Shown here: one piece after another, positions 37,491-48,035 of the stretch
Layout of the letters: each line of letters begins with the position of its first letter
How positions within the stretch are numbered: the first letter of the stretch is position 1
DNA from: Thaumasiovibrio subtropicus
GTDB taxonomy: Bacteria > Pseudomonadota > Gammaproteobacteria > Enterobacterales > Vibrionaceae
Direction of reading: 5' to 3'
Assembly (NCBI RefSeq): GCF_019703835.1
Contig: NZ_AP023054.1
Location: 3,347,580 to 3,411,579, forward strand
Length of the DNA: 64,000 nucleotides
Translations under genes and position numbers: made by a program
The notes under the pieces: generated by a model
Databases searched by the model: none
What the model was told of the DNA's origin: nothing
The model's input: the letters and a program-made list of their open reading frames with translations, nothing else

Positions 37491-37946
37491 ATGACAGCAA
37501 ATAAGCGCATTTTACTTCTGAATGGACCAAATCTTAACTTGCTCGGTCTACGAGAGCCCGGCCACTACGGCAGTGACACCTTAGCGAGCATAGTAAGTCG
37601 ATTAACAGAGCAAGCAGCTCACGCTGGTTACACACTGGATCACCTTCAGTCGAATGCAGAGCACGCGCTTATTGATGCGATCCACCAAGCCCATGGCAAG
37701 GTCGATTTTATTCTGATTAACCCAGCAGCGTTCACTCATACCAGCGTTGCGATTCGTGATGCCTTGTTGGGTGTCGCCATTCCATTTATTGAAGTGCACC
37801 TGTCTAATGTGCACGCTCGCGAGCCATTCCGCCATCACTCCTACCTCTCTGATGTAGCGAAGGGGGTGATATGTGGCTTAGGGGCGCAAGGCTATGAATT
37901 TGCGTTGCAGGCGGCGGTACGCCACCTCGACACAACCAACAATTAA
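37491..37946 (+). CDS. aroQ: 3-Dehydroquinate dehydratase, type II
   Basis: A 151-residue dodecameric-type dehydroquinase. The start [20 protein letters not shown] contains the catalytic Arg21 and Tyr26, and [17 protein letters not shown] holds the active-site His and substrate-binding Ser. It converts 3-dehydroquinate to 3-dehydroshikimate in aromatic amino acid synthesis. It lies 50 bases before accB, the usual proteobacterial arrangement. Confidence 0.97.
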   Translation: MTANKRILLLNGPNLNLLGLREPGHYGSDTLASIVSRLTEQAAHAGYTLDHLQSNAEHALIDAIHQAHGKVDFILINPAAFTHTSVAIRDALLGVAIPFIEVHLSNVHAREPFRHHSYLSDVAKGVICGLGAQGYEFALQAAVRHLDTTNN

Positions 37947-37996
37947 CGCCGCTGACACGCGTCAGCCTGACATGACAAAATTATAGAGATAAAGAC

Positions 37997-38458
37997 ATGG
38001 ACATTCGTAAAATCAAGAAGCTGATTGAACTGGTTGAGGAATCAGGCATTTCTGAGCTAGAAATTTCTGAAGGTGAAGAGTCAGTACGCATTAGCCGTAC
38101 CTCTAACGTTGTCGCAGCAGCGGCACCTGTTCAATACGCAGCAGCACCAGCGCCAGTTGCAGCGCCTGCCGTCGAAGCCGCACCTGCGGTAGCCACAGAG
38201 GCACCCGCTGCTGAAGTCGTATCGGGCCATCAAGTCCTTTCACCAATGGTAGGTACTTTCTACCGTGCACCAAGCCCAGACGCGAGCTCATTTGTCGAGA
38301 TTGGTTCGCAAGTAAATGTGGGTGATACGCTATGTATCGTTGAAGCAATGAAGATGATGAACCAAATCGAAGCAGACAAAGCGGGTGTGGTGAAAGCGAT
38401 TCTTGCAACAGACGGCGACGCGATTGAATTTGATCAACCACTGTTTGTGATTGAATAA
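37997..38458 (+). CDS. accB: Acetyl-CoA carboxylase biotin carboxyl carrier protein
   Basis: A 153-residue protein with an N-terminal helical part that binds AccC, an Ala/Pro-rich linker (about 39-72) and a C-terminal biotinyl domain with Lys119 in EAMKMMNQ. It carries the carboxyl group from biotin carboxylase AccC to the transferase AccAD at the first step of fatty acid synthesis. accC follows after 14 bases. Confidence 0.98.
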   Translation: MDIRKIKKLIELVEESGISELEISEGEESVRISRTSNVVAAAAPVQYAAAPAPVAAPAVEAAPAVATEAPAAEVVSGHQVLSPMVGTFYRAPSPDASSFVEIGSQVNVGDTLCIVEAMKMMNQIEADKAGVVKAILATDGDAIEFDQPLFVIE

Positions 38459-38472
38459 TCGCGAGGACGACC

Positions 38473-39816
38473 ATGTTAGATAAATTAGTCATCGCGAACC
38501 GAGGTGAGATTGCGCTGCGGATTTTGCGTGCCTGTAAAGAACTAGGCATCAAAACTGTCGCTGTACACTCTACGGCTGACCGCGACTTAAAACACGTATT
38601 ACTTGCCGATGAAGCGATCTGTATTGGTCCGGCAAGTGGTCTAGAAAGCTACTTAAACATTCCACGTATTATTGCTGCAGCAGAAATCACGGGCGCAGTC
38701 GCGATTCACCCGGGTTACGGCTTCCTTTCAGAGAATGCCGACTTTGCTGAGCAAGTTGAACGCTCTGGCTTTATCTTCGTCGGCCCTAAAGCCGATACGA
38801 TCCGCATGATGGGTGACAAAGTGTCTGCCATCACTGCAATGAAAAAAGCGGGCGTCCCTTGTGTACCAGGCTCTGATGGTCCACTTGATAACGACGAGTC
38901 GAAAAACAAAGCCCATGCGAAACGCATCGGCTACCCCGTGATCATCAAAGCATCAGGTGGTGGTGGTGGTCGTGGTATGCGTGTCGTGCGTAGCGAACAA
39001 GAGCTGGTTGAAGCTATCGCGATGACCCGAGCTGAAGCAAAAGCGGCCTTCAACAACGATATGGTTTACATGGAGAAATTCCTAGAAAACCCACGTCACG
39101 TTGAAGTTCAAGTGATTGCTGACGGCCAAGGTGGTGCGATTCACCTAGGTGAGCGTGACTGCTCAATGCAACGTCGTCACCAGAAGGTCGTTGAAGAAGC
39201 GCCAGCGCCGGGCATCACAGAAGAGATGCGCAAGTACATTGGCGAACGTTGTACCCGAGCATGTCTAGAAATCGGCTATCGTGGTGCAGGTACGTTTGAG
39301 TTCTTGTATGAAAACGGCGAGTTCTACTTTATCGAAATGAACACCCGTATTCAGGTTGAGCACCCAGTTACTGAAATGGTGACTGGCGTTGACTTAATCA
39401 AAGAGCAACTGCGTGTCGCTGCAGGACAACCGCTTTCGTTCACCCAAGATGATATCCAAATCCGCGGTCATGCGGTTGAATGTCGTATCAATGCTGAAGA
39501 TCCTGAGCGATTCCTACCTTGTCCGGGTAAAATCGAGCGTTTCCATGCTCCAGGCGGCATGGGTGTACGCTGGGAATCTCACATCTACACTGGCTATACC
39601 GTACCACCGCATTACGATTCAATGATTGGTAAGTTGATCTGCTTCGGCGAGAACCGCGATGTGGCTATCTCTCGCATGAAGAATGCGCTGAGTGAGATGA
39701 TCATCGACGGCATCAAAACCAATATCCCACTGCAATTGGAAATCATGAAAGATGAAAACTTCCAACACGGTGGCGCAAATATCCACTATCTAGAGAAGAA
39801 GCTTGGCTTGAGTTGA
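38473..39816 (+). CDS. accC: Acetyl-CoA carboxylase, biotin carboxylase subunit
   Basis: A 447-residue ATP-grasp enzyme with the glycine-rich loop [14 protein letters not shown] (about 159-172), the HxEVQ block [10 protein letters not shown] and the [16 protein letters not shown] active-site segment. It carboxylates the biotin of AccB with bicarbonate and ATP. Full length; a terminator follows. Confidence 0.99.
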   Translation: MLDKLVIANRGEIALRILRACKELGIKTVAVHSTADRDLKHVLLADEAICIGPASGLESYLNIPRIIAAAEITGAVAIHPGYGFLSENADFAEQVERSGFIFVGPKADTIRMMGDKVSAITAMKKAGVPCVPGSDGPLDNDESKNKAHAKRIGYPVIIKASGGGGGRGMRVVRSEQELVEAIAMTRAEAKAAFNNDMVYMEKFLENPRHVEVQVIADGQGGAIHLGERDCSMQRRHQKVVEEAPAPGITEEMRKYIGERCTRACLEIGYRGAGTFEFLYENGEFYFIEMNTRIQVEHPVTEMVTGVDLIKEQLRVAAGQPLSFTQDDIQIRGHAVECRINAEDPERFLPCPGKIERFHAPGGMGVRWESHIYTGYTVPPHYDSMIGKLICFGENRDVAISRMKNALSEMIIDGIKTNIPLQLEIMKDENFQHGGANIHYLEKKLGLS

Positions 39817-39855
39817 GCATCAATACTCGCGGATCAGTCGCATTATCTTGTCAAA

Positions 39856-39882
39856 GGCAGCCTAAACGGCTGCTTTTTTTTA
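39856..39882 (+). terminator. Terminator of accC
   Basis: GCAGCC-TAAAC-GGCTGC followed by eight T residues. Confidence 0.9.
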
Positions 39883-40086
39883 TTCCAAATCAACAAACCT
39901 ACAACTCCTTACGGTGAAACCGTAGCCATCCGCTATCCCTTTTGCCAGAATGCGCCTTTTCAGTCATTGCTTGTCATCCCTCTCGAGCATCGAGTCACAC
40001 TGTGTCTTGAATGGATAACGTCTCATTTCAGCCAGTTTGGGAATGTCACTCCACGTTCGCTCTGCATACGTGGTAAAGGAGTTTAC

Positions 40087-40374
40087 ATGCAGACACTCAC
40101 ACAACGTTTTCGCCAAGCACACAAAGAAACGTGTTGGGCTATCGCCCTTGCAATCGGCTATTTTCTTTGGTGGTACATCTCCGCGTATCACTTTTCACCG
40201 CAAGATAGCAGCTTACCAACACTCTATTTTGGCCTGCCACTTTGGTTTCTCCTTGCCTGTGTCCTTGGTCCACTTATTTTCACTCTCGCATGCGCTTTGA
40301 TGGTGAAATTCGTCTATAAGTCAATCCCTCTCAATGTCGTGATGGATGGAGAGCAGGAGAATGACGATGAATAA
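40087..40374 (+). CDS. yhdT: YhdT-family (DUF997) small membrane protein
   Basis: The 95-residue protein has two membrane segments (WAIALAIGYFLWWYISAY and YFGLPLWFLLACVLGPLIFTLA) and an acidic C-terminus, as YhdT proteins encoded before panF. It may assist PanF, but no activity is known. The frame opens at a TTG at 39967; the ATG at 40087 with GGAG five bases upstream gives the family length. Its last codons overlap the start of panF by eight bases. Confidence 0.9.
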   Translation: MQTLTQRFRQAHKETCWAIALAIGYFLWWYISAYHFSPQDSSLPTLYFGLPLWFLLACVLGPLIFTLACALMVKFVYKSIPLNVVMDGEQENDDE

Positions 40375-41809
40375 AGCGATGTTAATCCCCATTCTTTTCT
40401 ATCTCTTGGCCATGTTTGCTATTGCGATATGGTCACGCCGCGCCAATCAAGGCAGCTTTCTACAAGAGTACCTAGTCGGCAACCGTACCATGGGTGGCTT
40501 TATGCTAGCCATGACACTCGCCGCAACTTATGCCAGTGCCAGCTCCTTTATTGGCGGCCCGGGTGCCGCCTACCAGTTTGGCCTTGGTTGGGTGCTGTTG
40601 GCCATGATTCAGCTTCCTGCAGCCTGGCTCACCCTTGGCGTTCTAGGTAAAAAATTTGCTATCGAAGCGAGACGCCACAATGCGCTAACCATCAACGATA
40701 TGCTCTATGCTCGCTTTAAACACCGAGGTGTCGTGATCTTTGCATCATTGGCGCTGTTACTGGCCTTTATGGGCACCATGGTCGTGCAATTTGTTGGCGC
40801 TGCAAGGCTACTGCAAACCGTCACAGGGCTCGACTATCTCCCATCACTCGCCCTCTTTGCGATTACTGTTGGCCTTTACACCAGTATTGGTGGTTTTCGC
40901 GCGGTCGCGCTGACAGATAGCCTCCAAGGCATCATGATGTTGATTGGTACCTTCGCTCTTTTTGCGGGTGTCGTCATCGCAGGAGGCGGGTTAGGCCACT
41001 TAGTGACCGAGTTACATCGCATCGATCCCGGCCTTGTTTCCCCTTATGGCCCAGACAATTTTATCAGTCAGCCATTCATTTTGAGTTTTTGGGTGCTTGT
41101 CTGTTTTGGTGTCGTTGGTCTTCCTCACGCTGCCTTTCGATGTATGACCTATCGAGATAGCCGGGCTTTCCATCGAGGCATGGTGATCAGTACGATCGTC
41201 ATGGCCGTGCTCATGTTAGGCATGCACCTGTCAGGCGCACTGGGACGCGCTATTATTCCCGACATCGCGACACCCGACCAGATCATGCCCACCTTAATGA
41301 TCACGGTTTTACCACCCGTGATCGCCGGGATCTTCCTTGCCGGCCCCATGGCGGCCATCATGTCGACTATCGATTCGCAGTTGATTCAAGCCTCAGCCAC
41401 CATGATCAAGGATCTCTACATCAACTATATCAATCCACAAGCAGTCAATGACGAACGCAAACTCAGTCGCCTTTCTCGATGGACGACCGCCATTTTTGCC
41501 TGCATTGTCTTTGTTGCCGCGACCAATCCACCACAGATGATCATCTGGCTCAACTTGCTGGCCATCGGTGCATTGCAGACCGTCTTTTTATGGCCTCTGG
41601 TGCTCGGGCTATATTGGAAGCAAGCTAACGCGGCTGGTGCATTATGCTCAATGACCGTCGGACTGAGCAGCTATATTCTATGCTCAGTACTCAAACCTGA
41701 TTTTGGTGGTGTGCACATTGTGGTCCCAACGTTAGCCCTAGGACTGGTGAGTTTTGTGGTTGTGAGCCTAATGACACAGCCCAAAACCGAGGCCGATTTC
41801 GCACGTTAA
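40367..41809 (+). CDS. panF: Sodium/pantothenate symporter
   Basis: A 480-residue SLC5 symporter with about 13 helices. Motifs include LVGNRTMGGFMLAMTLAATYASASSFIGGPGAAY near residues 30-63 and FLAGPMAAIMSTIDSQL in the middle. It imports pantothenate with Na+. Three in-frame ATGs lie at 40346, 40361 and 40367; only the last has a well-placed AGGAG (seven bases), so translation is coupled to yhdT. Confidence 0.95.
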   Translation: MNKAMLIPILFYLLAMFAIAIWSRRANQGSFLQEYLVGNRTMGGFMLAMTLAATYASASSFIGGPGAAYQFGLGWVLLAMIQLPAAWLTLGVLGKKFAIEARRHNALTINDMLYARFKHRGVVIFASLALLLAFMGTMVVQFVGAARLLQTVTGLDYLPSLALFAITVGLYTSIGGFRAVALTDSLQGIMMLIGTFALFAGVVIAGGGLGHLVTELHRIDPGLVSPYGPDNFISQPFILSFWVLVCFGVVGLPHAAFRCMTYRDSRAFHRGMVISTIVMAVLMLGMHLSGALGRAIIPDIATPDQIMPTLMITVLPPVIAGIFLAGPMAAIMSTIDSQLIQASATMIKDLYINYINPQAVNDERKLSRLSRWTTAIFACIVFVAATNPPQMIIWLNLLAIGALQTVFLWPLVLGLYWKQANAAGALCSMTVGLSSYILCSVLKPDFGGVHIVVPTLALGLVSFVVVSLMTQPKTEADFAR

Positions 41810-41907
41810 CCATTCGCACTTTCCAACACGAAACACAGGGCGCAGGTCAGTTTTCATGCTAGACTGCGCCCCATTCATTTTTGGGCCCTCAACAAGAGAA
41901 GCTAACC

Positions 41908-42789
41908 ATGCCTTGGATCCAACTCAAACTGAACGCTACTGCAGACAATGCCGAAGCCATTGGCGATATGCTTATGGAAGAGTCTGGTGCACTTTCCGTC
42001 ACCTTCCTCGACGCACAGGACACACCGGTTTTCGAACCGTTGCCTGGTGAGACCCGATTATGGGGCGACACAGACATCGTCGGCCTCTACGACGCGGAAA
42101 GCGACATGGAGTGGGTGGTGGCTCAACTTAAAGCCAGCCCGTTGTTAGCAAGCGATTTCGCTTACAAAGTGGAACAGCTCGAGGACAAAGACTGGGAGCG
42201 CGAATGGATGGATAACTTCCACCCAATGCGTTTTGGTCAGCGCCTCTGGATTTGTCCAAGCTGGCGCGATGTACCTGACGAAAATGCAGTCAACGTGATG
42301 CTCGATCCAGGCCTGGCTTTTGGCACTGGCACACACCCGACAACCGCGCTATGTCTCGAATGGTTAGACGGCCAAGATTTAGAAGGTAAAACCGTTGTCG
42401 ACTTTGGTTGTGGTTCAGGGATTCTTGCCATTGCAGCCATCAAACTTGGTGCTGCCAAAGTCATTGGCATCGATATCGATCCCCAAGCTATCATCGCCTC
42501 TAAAGATAACGCTGAACGCAACGGCGTCGCCGATAAACTCGCCCTATATCTCCCTAAAGACCAGCCAGAAGATCTGCAAGCTGACATCGTTGTCGCTAAT
42601 ATTCTCGCAGGCCCTTTGCGTGAGCTTTCGGCGCCGATTAAAGGCCTCATTAAACCAGCCGGAAAACTCGCCATTTCGGGTGTGCTGGCAACACAAGCAG
42701 AGGATGTCGCGACCTATTACGCAGACGAACTGAACCTCGACCCCGTCGCAGTAAAAGAGGACTGGTGCCGAATTTCAGGACACAAGTAA
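41908..42789 (+). CDS. prmA: Ribosomal protein L11 methyltransferase
   Basis: A 293-residue protein with the N-terminal substrate-recognition domain (PWIQLKLNA...) and a class I SAM-methyltransferase domain carrying [15 protein letters not shown] (about 161-175), GIDIDPQA and the NILAGPL motif. It trimethylates lysines of ribosomal protein L11. The frame starts at a TTG at 41881, but the ATG at 41908 matches the family. It lies between panF and dusB, as in enteric bacteria and vibrios. Confidence 0.97.
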   Translation: MPWIQLKLNATADNAEAIGDMLMEESGALSVTFLDAQDTPVFEPLPGETRLWGDTDIVGLYDAESDMEWVVAQLKASPLLASDFAYKVEQLEDKDWEREWMDNFHPMRFGQRLWICPSWRDVPDENAVNVMLDPGLAFGTGTHPTTALCLEWLDGQDLEGKTVVDFGCGSGILAIAAIKLGAAKVIGIDIDPQAIIASKDNAERNGVADKLALYLPKDQPEDLQADIVVANILAGPLRELSAPIKGLIKPAGKLAISGVLATQAEDVATYYADELNLDPVAVKEDWCRISGHK

Positions 42790-42897
42790 CAGTCTGATAA
42801 CCCTGACTAAATTGCCTTTGATGAAGTTTTTTTGAATACAACTGGCTAATTTTTATCACTTTTTAGCCGTCAAGTACAAAATGCTCAAAAATTGGTC

Positions 42898-42934
42898 TTT
42901 TCAGGCGGGAAAAAAATGCGTAAAATGCGCGCCC
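42898..42934 (+). promoter_or_regulatory. dusB-fis promoter with GC-rich discriminator
   Basis: TTTTCA (42898-42903) and TAAAAT (42921-42926) are 17 bases apart, followed by GCGCGCCC. A GC-rich discriminator after a weak -35 box is the hallmark of the growth-rate and ppGpp-controlled fis promoter in enteric bacteria. Confidence 0.7.
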
Positions 42935-42960
42935 TTGCTGACATAGTAAGGTGACGTCTT

Positions 42961-43926
42961 TTGCAGATTGGTTCATATCAACTCGATAACCCATTAATTG
43001 TTGCCCCAATGGCGGGTGTAACGGATAGACCATTTCGCGAACTGTGTCTGCGCTACGGTGCAGGGATGGCGGTAAGTGAAATGATGACCGCGAACCCAGA
43101 TTGTTGGGGAACGCAGAAGTCGATGCAACGGATGGTACATGAAGGCGAATCGGGTATCCGCTCGGTTCAAATTGCAGGTGCTGATCCCGTGCAGATGGCA
43201 AATGCGGCGCGCTTTGCCGTGGAAAACGGCGCGCAAGTGGTCGATATCAACATGGGTTGTCCAGCGAAGAAGGTCAACAAAAGACTCGCAGGCTCCGCGC
43301 TGCTGCAGCACCCGGCCTTGGTAGAAGAAATTCTGACCGCGGTAGTGAATGCAGTAGATGTACCAGTGACATTGAAAACACGCACTGGTTGGGATACTGA
43401 AAACCGAAACTGTGTCGAAATCGCACACATCGCGGAACATTGTGGTATTCAAGCTCTCGCCCTTCACGGTCGAACCCGAGCTTGTATGTACAAAGGGGAA
43501 GCGGAATACGATTTTATTAAAGCGGTAAAGCAGGCTGTATCGATCCCGGTGATTGCCAATGGTGATATTGATTCACCAGAAAAAGCCCGCTTCGTACTGG
43601 ATTACACTGGTGCGGACGCTTTGATGATAGGCCGCCCTGCACAAGGGCGACCATGGATTTTCCGGGAAATCCAACATTACTTAACAACTGGCGAAACGCT
43701 TTCTGCCCCTTCAATTGAAGAGGTAAGGGAAATTATGTTGGCGCATGTTGCTGAGCTTCACCAGTTTTATGGTGAATACTCAGGTACTCGAATCGCACGT
43801 AAACACGTGTCCTGGTACCTACAAGCACATGATACCGACAGAGCCTTTCGTCGCACCTTCAACGCAATTGAGCACGCCAACGAGCAGCTAATTGCGCTGC
43901 AAGGCTACTTCGACAACGTTGCATAG
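42961..43926 (+). CDS. dusB: tRNA-dihydrouridine synthase B
   Basis: A 321-residue FMN TIM-barrel with [12 protein letters not shown] near the start, the catalytic-Cys block [11 protein letters not shown] (Cys about 98), LHGRTR and the [15 protein letters not shown] phosphate-binding loop. It reduces specific uridines of tRNA. The start is a TTG with AAGGTG upstream; no ATG lies nearby in frame. It forms an operon with fis, 22 bases apart. Confidence 0.96.
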   Translation: MQIGSYQLDNPLIVAPMAGVTDRPFRELCLRYGAGMAVSEMMTANPDCWGTQKSMQRMVHEGESGIRSVQIAGADPVQMANAARFAVENGAQVVDINMGCPAKKVNKRLAGSALLQHPALVEEILTAVVNAVDVPVTLKTRTGWDTENRNCVEIAHIAEHCGIQALALHGRTRACMYKGEAEYDFIKAVKQAVSIPVIANGDIDSPEKARFVLDYTGADALMIGRPAQGRPWIFREIQHYLTTGETLSAPSIEEVREIMLAHVAELHQFYGEYSGTRIARKHVSWYLQAHDTDRAFRRTFNAIEHANEQLIALQGYFDNVA

Positions 43927-43948
43927 AATTGAGAAGAGCTTACAGAAT

Positions 43949-44245
43949 ATGTTCGAACAAAACCTGACGTCTGAACCATTGACAGTGACCACAGTAACTT
44001 CACAAGACCAAATTGCGCAGAAACCTTTGCGTGATTCAGTGAAAGCGTCGTTGAAGAACTACCTAGCACAATTGAATGGCCAGGACGTTAATGACCTGTA
44101 TGAGCTTGTCCTTGCAGAGGTAGAGCAACCACTATTGGATACCATCATGCAGTACACTCGCGGTAACCAAACTCGCGCTGCAAACATGATGGGTATCAAC
44201 CGTGGTACGCTTCGTAAGAAACTTAAAAAATACGGCATGAACTAA
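43949..44245 (+). CDS. fis: DNA-bending nucleoid protein Fis
   Basis: The 98-residue protein begins [16 protein letters not shown] and ends with the helix-turn-helix [27 protein letters not shown], the same length as E. coli Fis. It binds and bends DNA, activates rRNA promoters and acts in site-specific recombination. It is translated from the dusB message. A terminator follows. Confidence 0.99.
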   Translation: MFEQNLTSEPLTVTTVTSQDQIAQKPLRDSVKASLKNYLAQLNGQDVNDLYELVLAEVEQPLLDTIMQYTRGNQTRAANMMGINRGTLRKKLKKYGMN

Positions 44246-44275
44246 TCCCAGTTTCTTAACGTATTCAAATTTAAG

Positions 44276-44307
44276 GCTGATATCAGAAATGATGTCAGCT
44301 TTTTTTT
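44276..44307 (+). terminator. Terminator of dusB-fis
   Basis: GCTGATATC pairs with GATGTCAGC (one G-U pair) and is followed by eight T residues. Confidence 0.88.
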
Positions 44308-45060
44308 GTGATTCCCCCACTGCTGATCAGTCTGTTTACCTGCTCTGACCGAGCCACTTTCCCTCTCATCCTAAGCACATAGCTTATACCCTACTCCCTC
44401 ATTACACACAAAAACAGCCTGTTACAGGCAACAGTGAACATAGGTGGCCTAATCGAGTCATGAAGGCATGGCTGCGCGTTTTTTCGTATGTGGCCGCTAA
44501 AAAACTTCACGTATTCATCTATCACGAAATAGACCTTCTTCACATATGTATAGTCTCACTTATGAGAAATCAAACAGCTAAAAAGCCAAATAATGGAATA
44601 GTGATCCTGCCATACAGACCATTTCATGCTCTATTTTTGCTATTCACCTTTGTTTCACCCTCAATTTAACAAATAAAAACAACAGCTTAACTTAATATAT
44701 ACATATCCTTTTGAGGAATTAATCCTGAGGTAACTACCCCCAATTCATCATGTTTACCCGTTGAGTGGTAAACATCACCCTTCATCGAACAAGGAAATCT
44801 AGTACAAGTGATGGAAAATACGGTTTTCATTCACAACAAAATTAACTACAAATCAGTCGCTTACTTTAAATTGTGATGCTCCCCTAAAAAAACGATCTCA
44901 CTGAAAATGCGCCTGACATATGTAACCTGTTGATTAGAAAGATGTTGGGTCGTTTTTTGGTTTTTTTGAGCAATAAAATATTAACGAATGTGATCTTGAT
45001 TGTATTTTTTTGATGACTAACATGCATTTCAAACAAGTCAGCTCGGAAGGTATAAATAAA
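44308..45060. other. Long AT-rich region before the glycan operon, no gene seen
   Basis: About 750 bases without a convincing frame; a 69-codon frame at 44460 has no ribosome site. Composition is more AT-rich than the neighbours, typical of regulatory DNA before surface-polysaccharide genes. It holds one strong inverted repeat (44750-44775). Confidence 0.5.
44750..44775. promoter_or_regulatory. Inverted repeat ATGTTTACC-N8-GGTAAACAT
   Basis: Two perfect 9-base arms around 8 bases, about 290 bases before the glycosyltransferase start. No T run follows, so it looks more like a protein-binding site than a terminator. The regulator is unknown. Confidence 0.45.
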
Positions 45061-45948
45061 ATGACAAAAATCAGCGTGGTTATTCCAACTTACAATCGTG
45101 CAGAATTACTTTCACACACTTTGACATCTCTTGAAGCACAAACACTCGATAAGTCGGCGTTTGAGATCATTGTCGTTGACGATGGCGGACAAGATCACAG
45201 TGAGTCGGTAGTCGAAAGTTTCTCTCATCGCATAAACGTGAAGTATTTCTGGCAAGAGGACAATGGCTTCCGCGCAGGTAAAGCCCGCAACATTGGCACC
45301 GCTATTGCCCAAGGCAAGTATATCGTTTACGTCGATACCGGCGTTTTACTGGCGACGACCACACTCGAAGAGCACTTACGCCAACACGAATCAGCAGCGC
45401 ACCCTATTGCCATTATCGGCTACGTTTACGGCTTCGACCTAGACGAAGAAGGCGTGAAGAAAATGAACACGGTGATCGATGCCCATGACGTAGACTCCAT
45501 TTTGTTCGAGCTTCAGCAGCAGAAAGCCTTCGATATTCGTCAACACCAATACGATGATATGGGTGAGAACATCAGCCACTGGCCTGCACCGTTCGACCTC
45601 TTCTGGACATGCCATGTCTCTGCTGAGCGCAGTGAATTGCTGAAAGTCGGTATGTTTGATGAAGACTTTAACACTTGGGGTGGTGAGGATGTCGACTTGG
45701 GAGTGCGCCTCTTCATGGCTAACAATCAGTTTGTGATGAAAAAAGAGATCTGCTCATTCCACTGGCCGCATCCGAAAGAAGTCAATAATCATGATGATCA
45801 CTCCAATGATGCAGCACAGCGCATTCATCAAAAATACAACCTATGGCAAACCAGCTACTACAACATTGACCATCGCGAAGATGGCGTCCCATTGAACAAA
45901 ATCATTCAGTTGTACCGTGAGCAGCCGCAACGTACGGTAGGAGTCTAA
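45061..45948 (+). CDS. Family 2 glycosyltransferase
   Basis: A 295-residue GT-A enzyme starting KISVVIPTYNRAELL, with the nucleotide-binding VVDDGGQD (about 41-48), a DxD-like YVDTGV (about 94-99) and a C-terminal WGGEDVDLGVRL motif (about 220-231), the galactosyltransferase-like second acidic block. It should transfer a sugar from a nucleotide donor to a surface or lipid acceptor. The ATG at 45061 is chosen over starts at 45010-45022 by the family N-terminus. The acetyltransferase gene follows after three bases. Confidence 0.85.
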   Translation: MTKISVVIPTYNRAELLSHTLTSLEAQTLDKSAFEIIVVDDGGQDHSESVVESFSHRINVKYFWQEDNGFRAGKARNIGTAIAQGKYIVYVDTGVLLATTTLEEHLRQHESAAHPIAIIGYVYGFDLDEEGVKKMNTVIDAHDVDSILFELQQQKAFDIRQHQYDDMGENISHWPAPFDLFWTCHVSAERSELLKVGMFDEDFNTWGGEDVDLGVRLFMANNQFVMKKEICSFHWPHPKEVNNHDDHSNDAAQRIHQKYNLWQTSYYNIDHREDGVPLNKIIQLYREQPQRTVGV

Positions 45949-45951
45949 ATC

Positions 45952-46656
45952 ATGCCTTGTATCTACGAAAACATCTCGCTGTTGGATGAAGACGCAGCAA
46001 CACCGACATTCAAGCGTGAATATCAGGACTTCCTCCCTATGGGTGCAGCAAGCTCAATGGTAGGTAAGCCGCACCTAGGATTCACATTAGTACGTGACAC
46101 CGAGAACTACGCACTAGATGTTCAACGCCAGTGCATCAATGCAGAAGACTTTTTCCAACACATCACCATTGGCGAAAACAGCGTGCTTTACTCTGAGAAC
46201 AATGCGGGGTTTGAAAACCGCCCAGTCCGACTCACTGTCTGTAAATCGAATGACCGCCCTGCGGGCCGTATCACCATCGGCAACAATGTCTTGCTCCAAG
46301 GCACCGCAATCGTCTGTTATCAAGCGGTCACGATTGAAGATGAGGTCGCATTTGGTCCTCAAGTGACCATCATGGATTGCAGTGGACATCCTGTGCGCGG
46401 CCGTGGTGAACCCAATGAGGCAGCACGAACCTATGCTTCACCCGTGACTATCAAGCAGGGCGCATGGATTGGCCTCGGCGCGACCATTTTGAAAGGGGTG
46501 ACCATTGGAAAGAATGCGGTCGTCAGCGCCAATAGTGTGGTGTATGAGGATGTACCTGATAATGCCATTGTCATTGGTAACCCGGCCCGCGTTGTGAAAG
46601 TTCTGGAAGAGAAAAATGTCTGTACCAACAACACAGTGGCTGCCAACGCTGCTTAA
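45952..46656 (+). CDS. Hexapeptide-repeat acyltransferase
   Basis: A 234-residue left-handed beta-helix acyltransferase; repeats of the [LIV]GxxxxI type run from about 70 to 215 (ITIGENSVLY, ITIGNNVLLQ, WIGLGATILKGVTIGKNAVVSANSVV, AIVIGNPARVV). The catalytic His may be in MDCSGHPV. Such enzymes O- or N-acetylate sugars. It is coupled to the glycosyltransferase upstream and overlaps the MATE gene by 41 bases, so the three are one transcription unit. Confidence 0.82.
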   Translation: MPCIYENISLLDEDAATPTFKREYQDFLPMGAASSMVGKPHLGFTLVRDTENYALDVQRQCINAEDFFQHITIGENSVLYSENNAGFENRPVRLTVCKSNDRPAGRITIGNNVLLQGTAIVCYQAVTIEDEVAFGPQVTIMDCSGHPVRGRGEPNEAARTYASPVTIKQGAWIGLGATILKGVTIGKNAVVSANSVVYEDVPDNAIVIGNPARVVKVLEEKNVCTNNTVAANAA

Positions 46657-47974
46657 AATTGCCCTGCCTATTGCATTACAAACTGCGATATTTTCTAGCA
46701 AAAGCATGGTCGATACCGCCATGTTGGGCAGTTTAGGTGAACAGGACATGGCCGCAATAGGTTTCGCTGCGAAAATTCAATTGGTCATCACCTTCTTCGT
46801 GATTGGCATTAGCATTGGCGGGGGACAAATCGCAGCACAATGTCTCGGCGAGAGAAGTCACAGCAAATTTTTGCGCTCAGTCATGATAACGCTCTTGCTC
46901 AGCCTGATTGCTTCACTGCTGTTCTTCTTGCCGTTGATACTGGGTAGTTCAGCACTGATGTCGTTAGGTACCGCTAACAGTGAGATCATCGCGCGAGGCA
47001 GCGACTATTTGATCTGGATTGCACCGAGCTTGTTTCTGTTTGCCATCACATCTAGCCTCGCAACAGGTATGCGAGTCATGCAGCAACCCATGCCAGCCAC
47101 GGTTGTCAGCATGGTCGGCGTCGGCTTAAACGTTGTGCTTAATTACCTGTTCATTTTCGGTTTTGGTGACATTCCCGCGATGGGCATCAAGGGTGCAGCA
47201 CTCGGCACACTCTTCAGTGCATTGGCGGAAACAGGGCTACTGATTGGCTATATCATGTTCAAACGCCACCCACTCTGTGGCCTGTCGTTGACAACATTAA
47301 AACAGATTAGACGCGTTGATATTCAGATTGTCATGTCACTCGCCTTTACTGCGGCACTCAATAGCGTGATTTGGGCGCTAGGCATGTTTGCCTTCCACGC
47401 TATACTCGGCAGCAGAGATGATAACTTGCTGATTGCATTAGGGGTACTGGCACCAGTAGAATCACTCGCCATGGCACTCTTAATCGGGATTGCGAGTGCG
47501 GCATCCGTTATGGTCGGGAATCATGTCGGTGCCGGTGCCCAACAAGAAATTGATCACCTTGTCCCAAGATTGATGCGCTTAAGTTGCGGTTTAGGGATAA
47601 GCATTTTTGCTATATTATTAGTGGTTAAAGGGAGTATCGTTGGACACTTCTTCCACCAGCACAGTGTGGCCTATACGTTAACGTCACAATTGTTCGATAT
47701 CGTTGCTGTATCCGTGATACTAAAAAGTGCCGCCATGATGTTGATAGTTGGCATTCTCAGGGCCGGTGGGGATGCAAAATTCTGTCTGTATACTGATGTA
47801 TTTGCACAGTGGGCATTTTTACTGCCGTGTAGCGTGCTCCTCAGTCTAACAGCACTCCCACATTATTATCTCTTTAGCTTAATGCTGATAGAGGAAGGAA
47901 TAAAAGTGGCTATCTGCCTTTGGCGGTTAAGATCCCGCAGTTGGTGCCAAAACCACGCCGCGGCAATGCAATAG
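46616..47974 (+). CDS. MATE-family transporter in the glycan operon
   Basis: A 452-residue MATE protein with twelve membrane segments, starting [42 protein letters not shown]. It begins inside the acetyltransferase gene (GGAAGAG just before the ATG), indicating translational coupling. MATE proteins and the Wzx-type flippases belong to the same MOP superfamily, so it may export a product of the two enzymes; export of an unrelated metabolite is equally possible. Confidence 0.85.
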   Translation: MSVPTTQWLPTLLKIALPIALQTAIFSSKSMVDTAMLGSLGEQDMAAIGFAAKIQLVITFFVIGISIGGGQIAAQCLGERSHSKFLRSVMITLLLSLIASLLFFLPLILGSSALMSLGTANSEIIARGSDYLIWIAPSLFLFAITSSLATGMRVMQQPMPATVVSMVGVGLNVVLNYLFIFGFGDIPAMGIKGAALGTLFSALAETGLLIGYIMFKRHPLCGLSLTTLKQIRRVDIQIVMSLAFTAALNSVIWALGMFAFHAILGSRDDNLLIALGVLAPVESLAMALLIGIASAASVMVGNHVGAGAQQEIDHLVPRLMRLSCGLGISIFAILLVVKGSIVGHFFHQHSVAYTLTSQLFDIVAVSVILKSAAMMLIVGILRAGGDAKFCLYTDVFAQWAFLLPCSVLLSLTALPHYYLFSLMLIEEGIKVAICLWRLRSRSWCQNHAAAMQ

Positions 47975-48035
47975 TCATACTAAAAATAGAAAAGCAAACA
48001 TGCGTTTGCCATCCAGAGCTAGGAAAGGAATTCAG

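Noticed and set aside
37201..37530. 109-codon minus-strand frame before aroQ
   Set aside because: It overlaps the aroQ start, has no ribosome site and shows no family-like sequence.
44460..44669. 69-codon frame in the AT-rich region after fis
   Set aside because: No ribosome site, no neighbours in operon and a composition expected of AT-rich DNA.
44697..44760. JUMPstart/ops element before the glycan operon
   Set aside because: The GGCGGTAG core is absent; only a chance GAGGTAACTAC was found.
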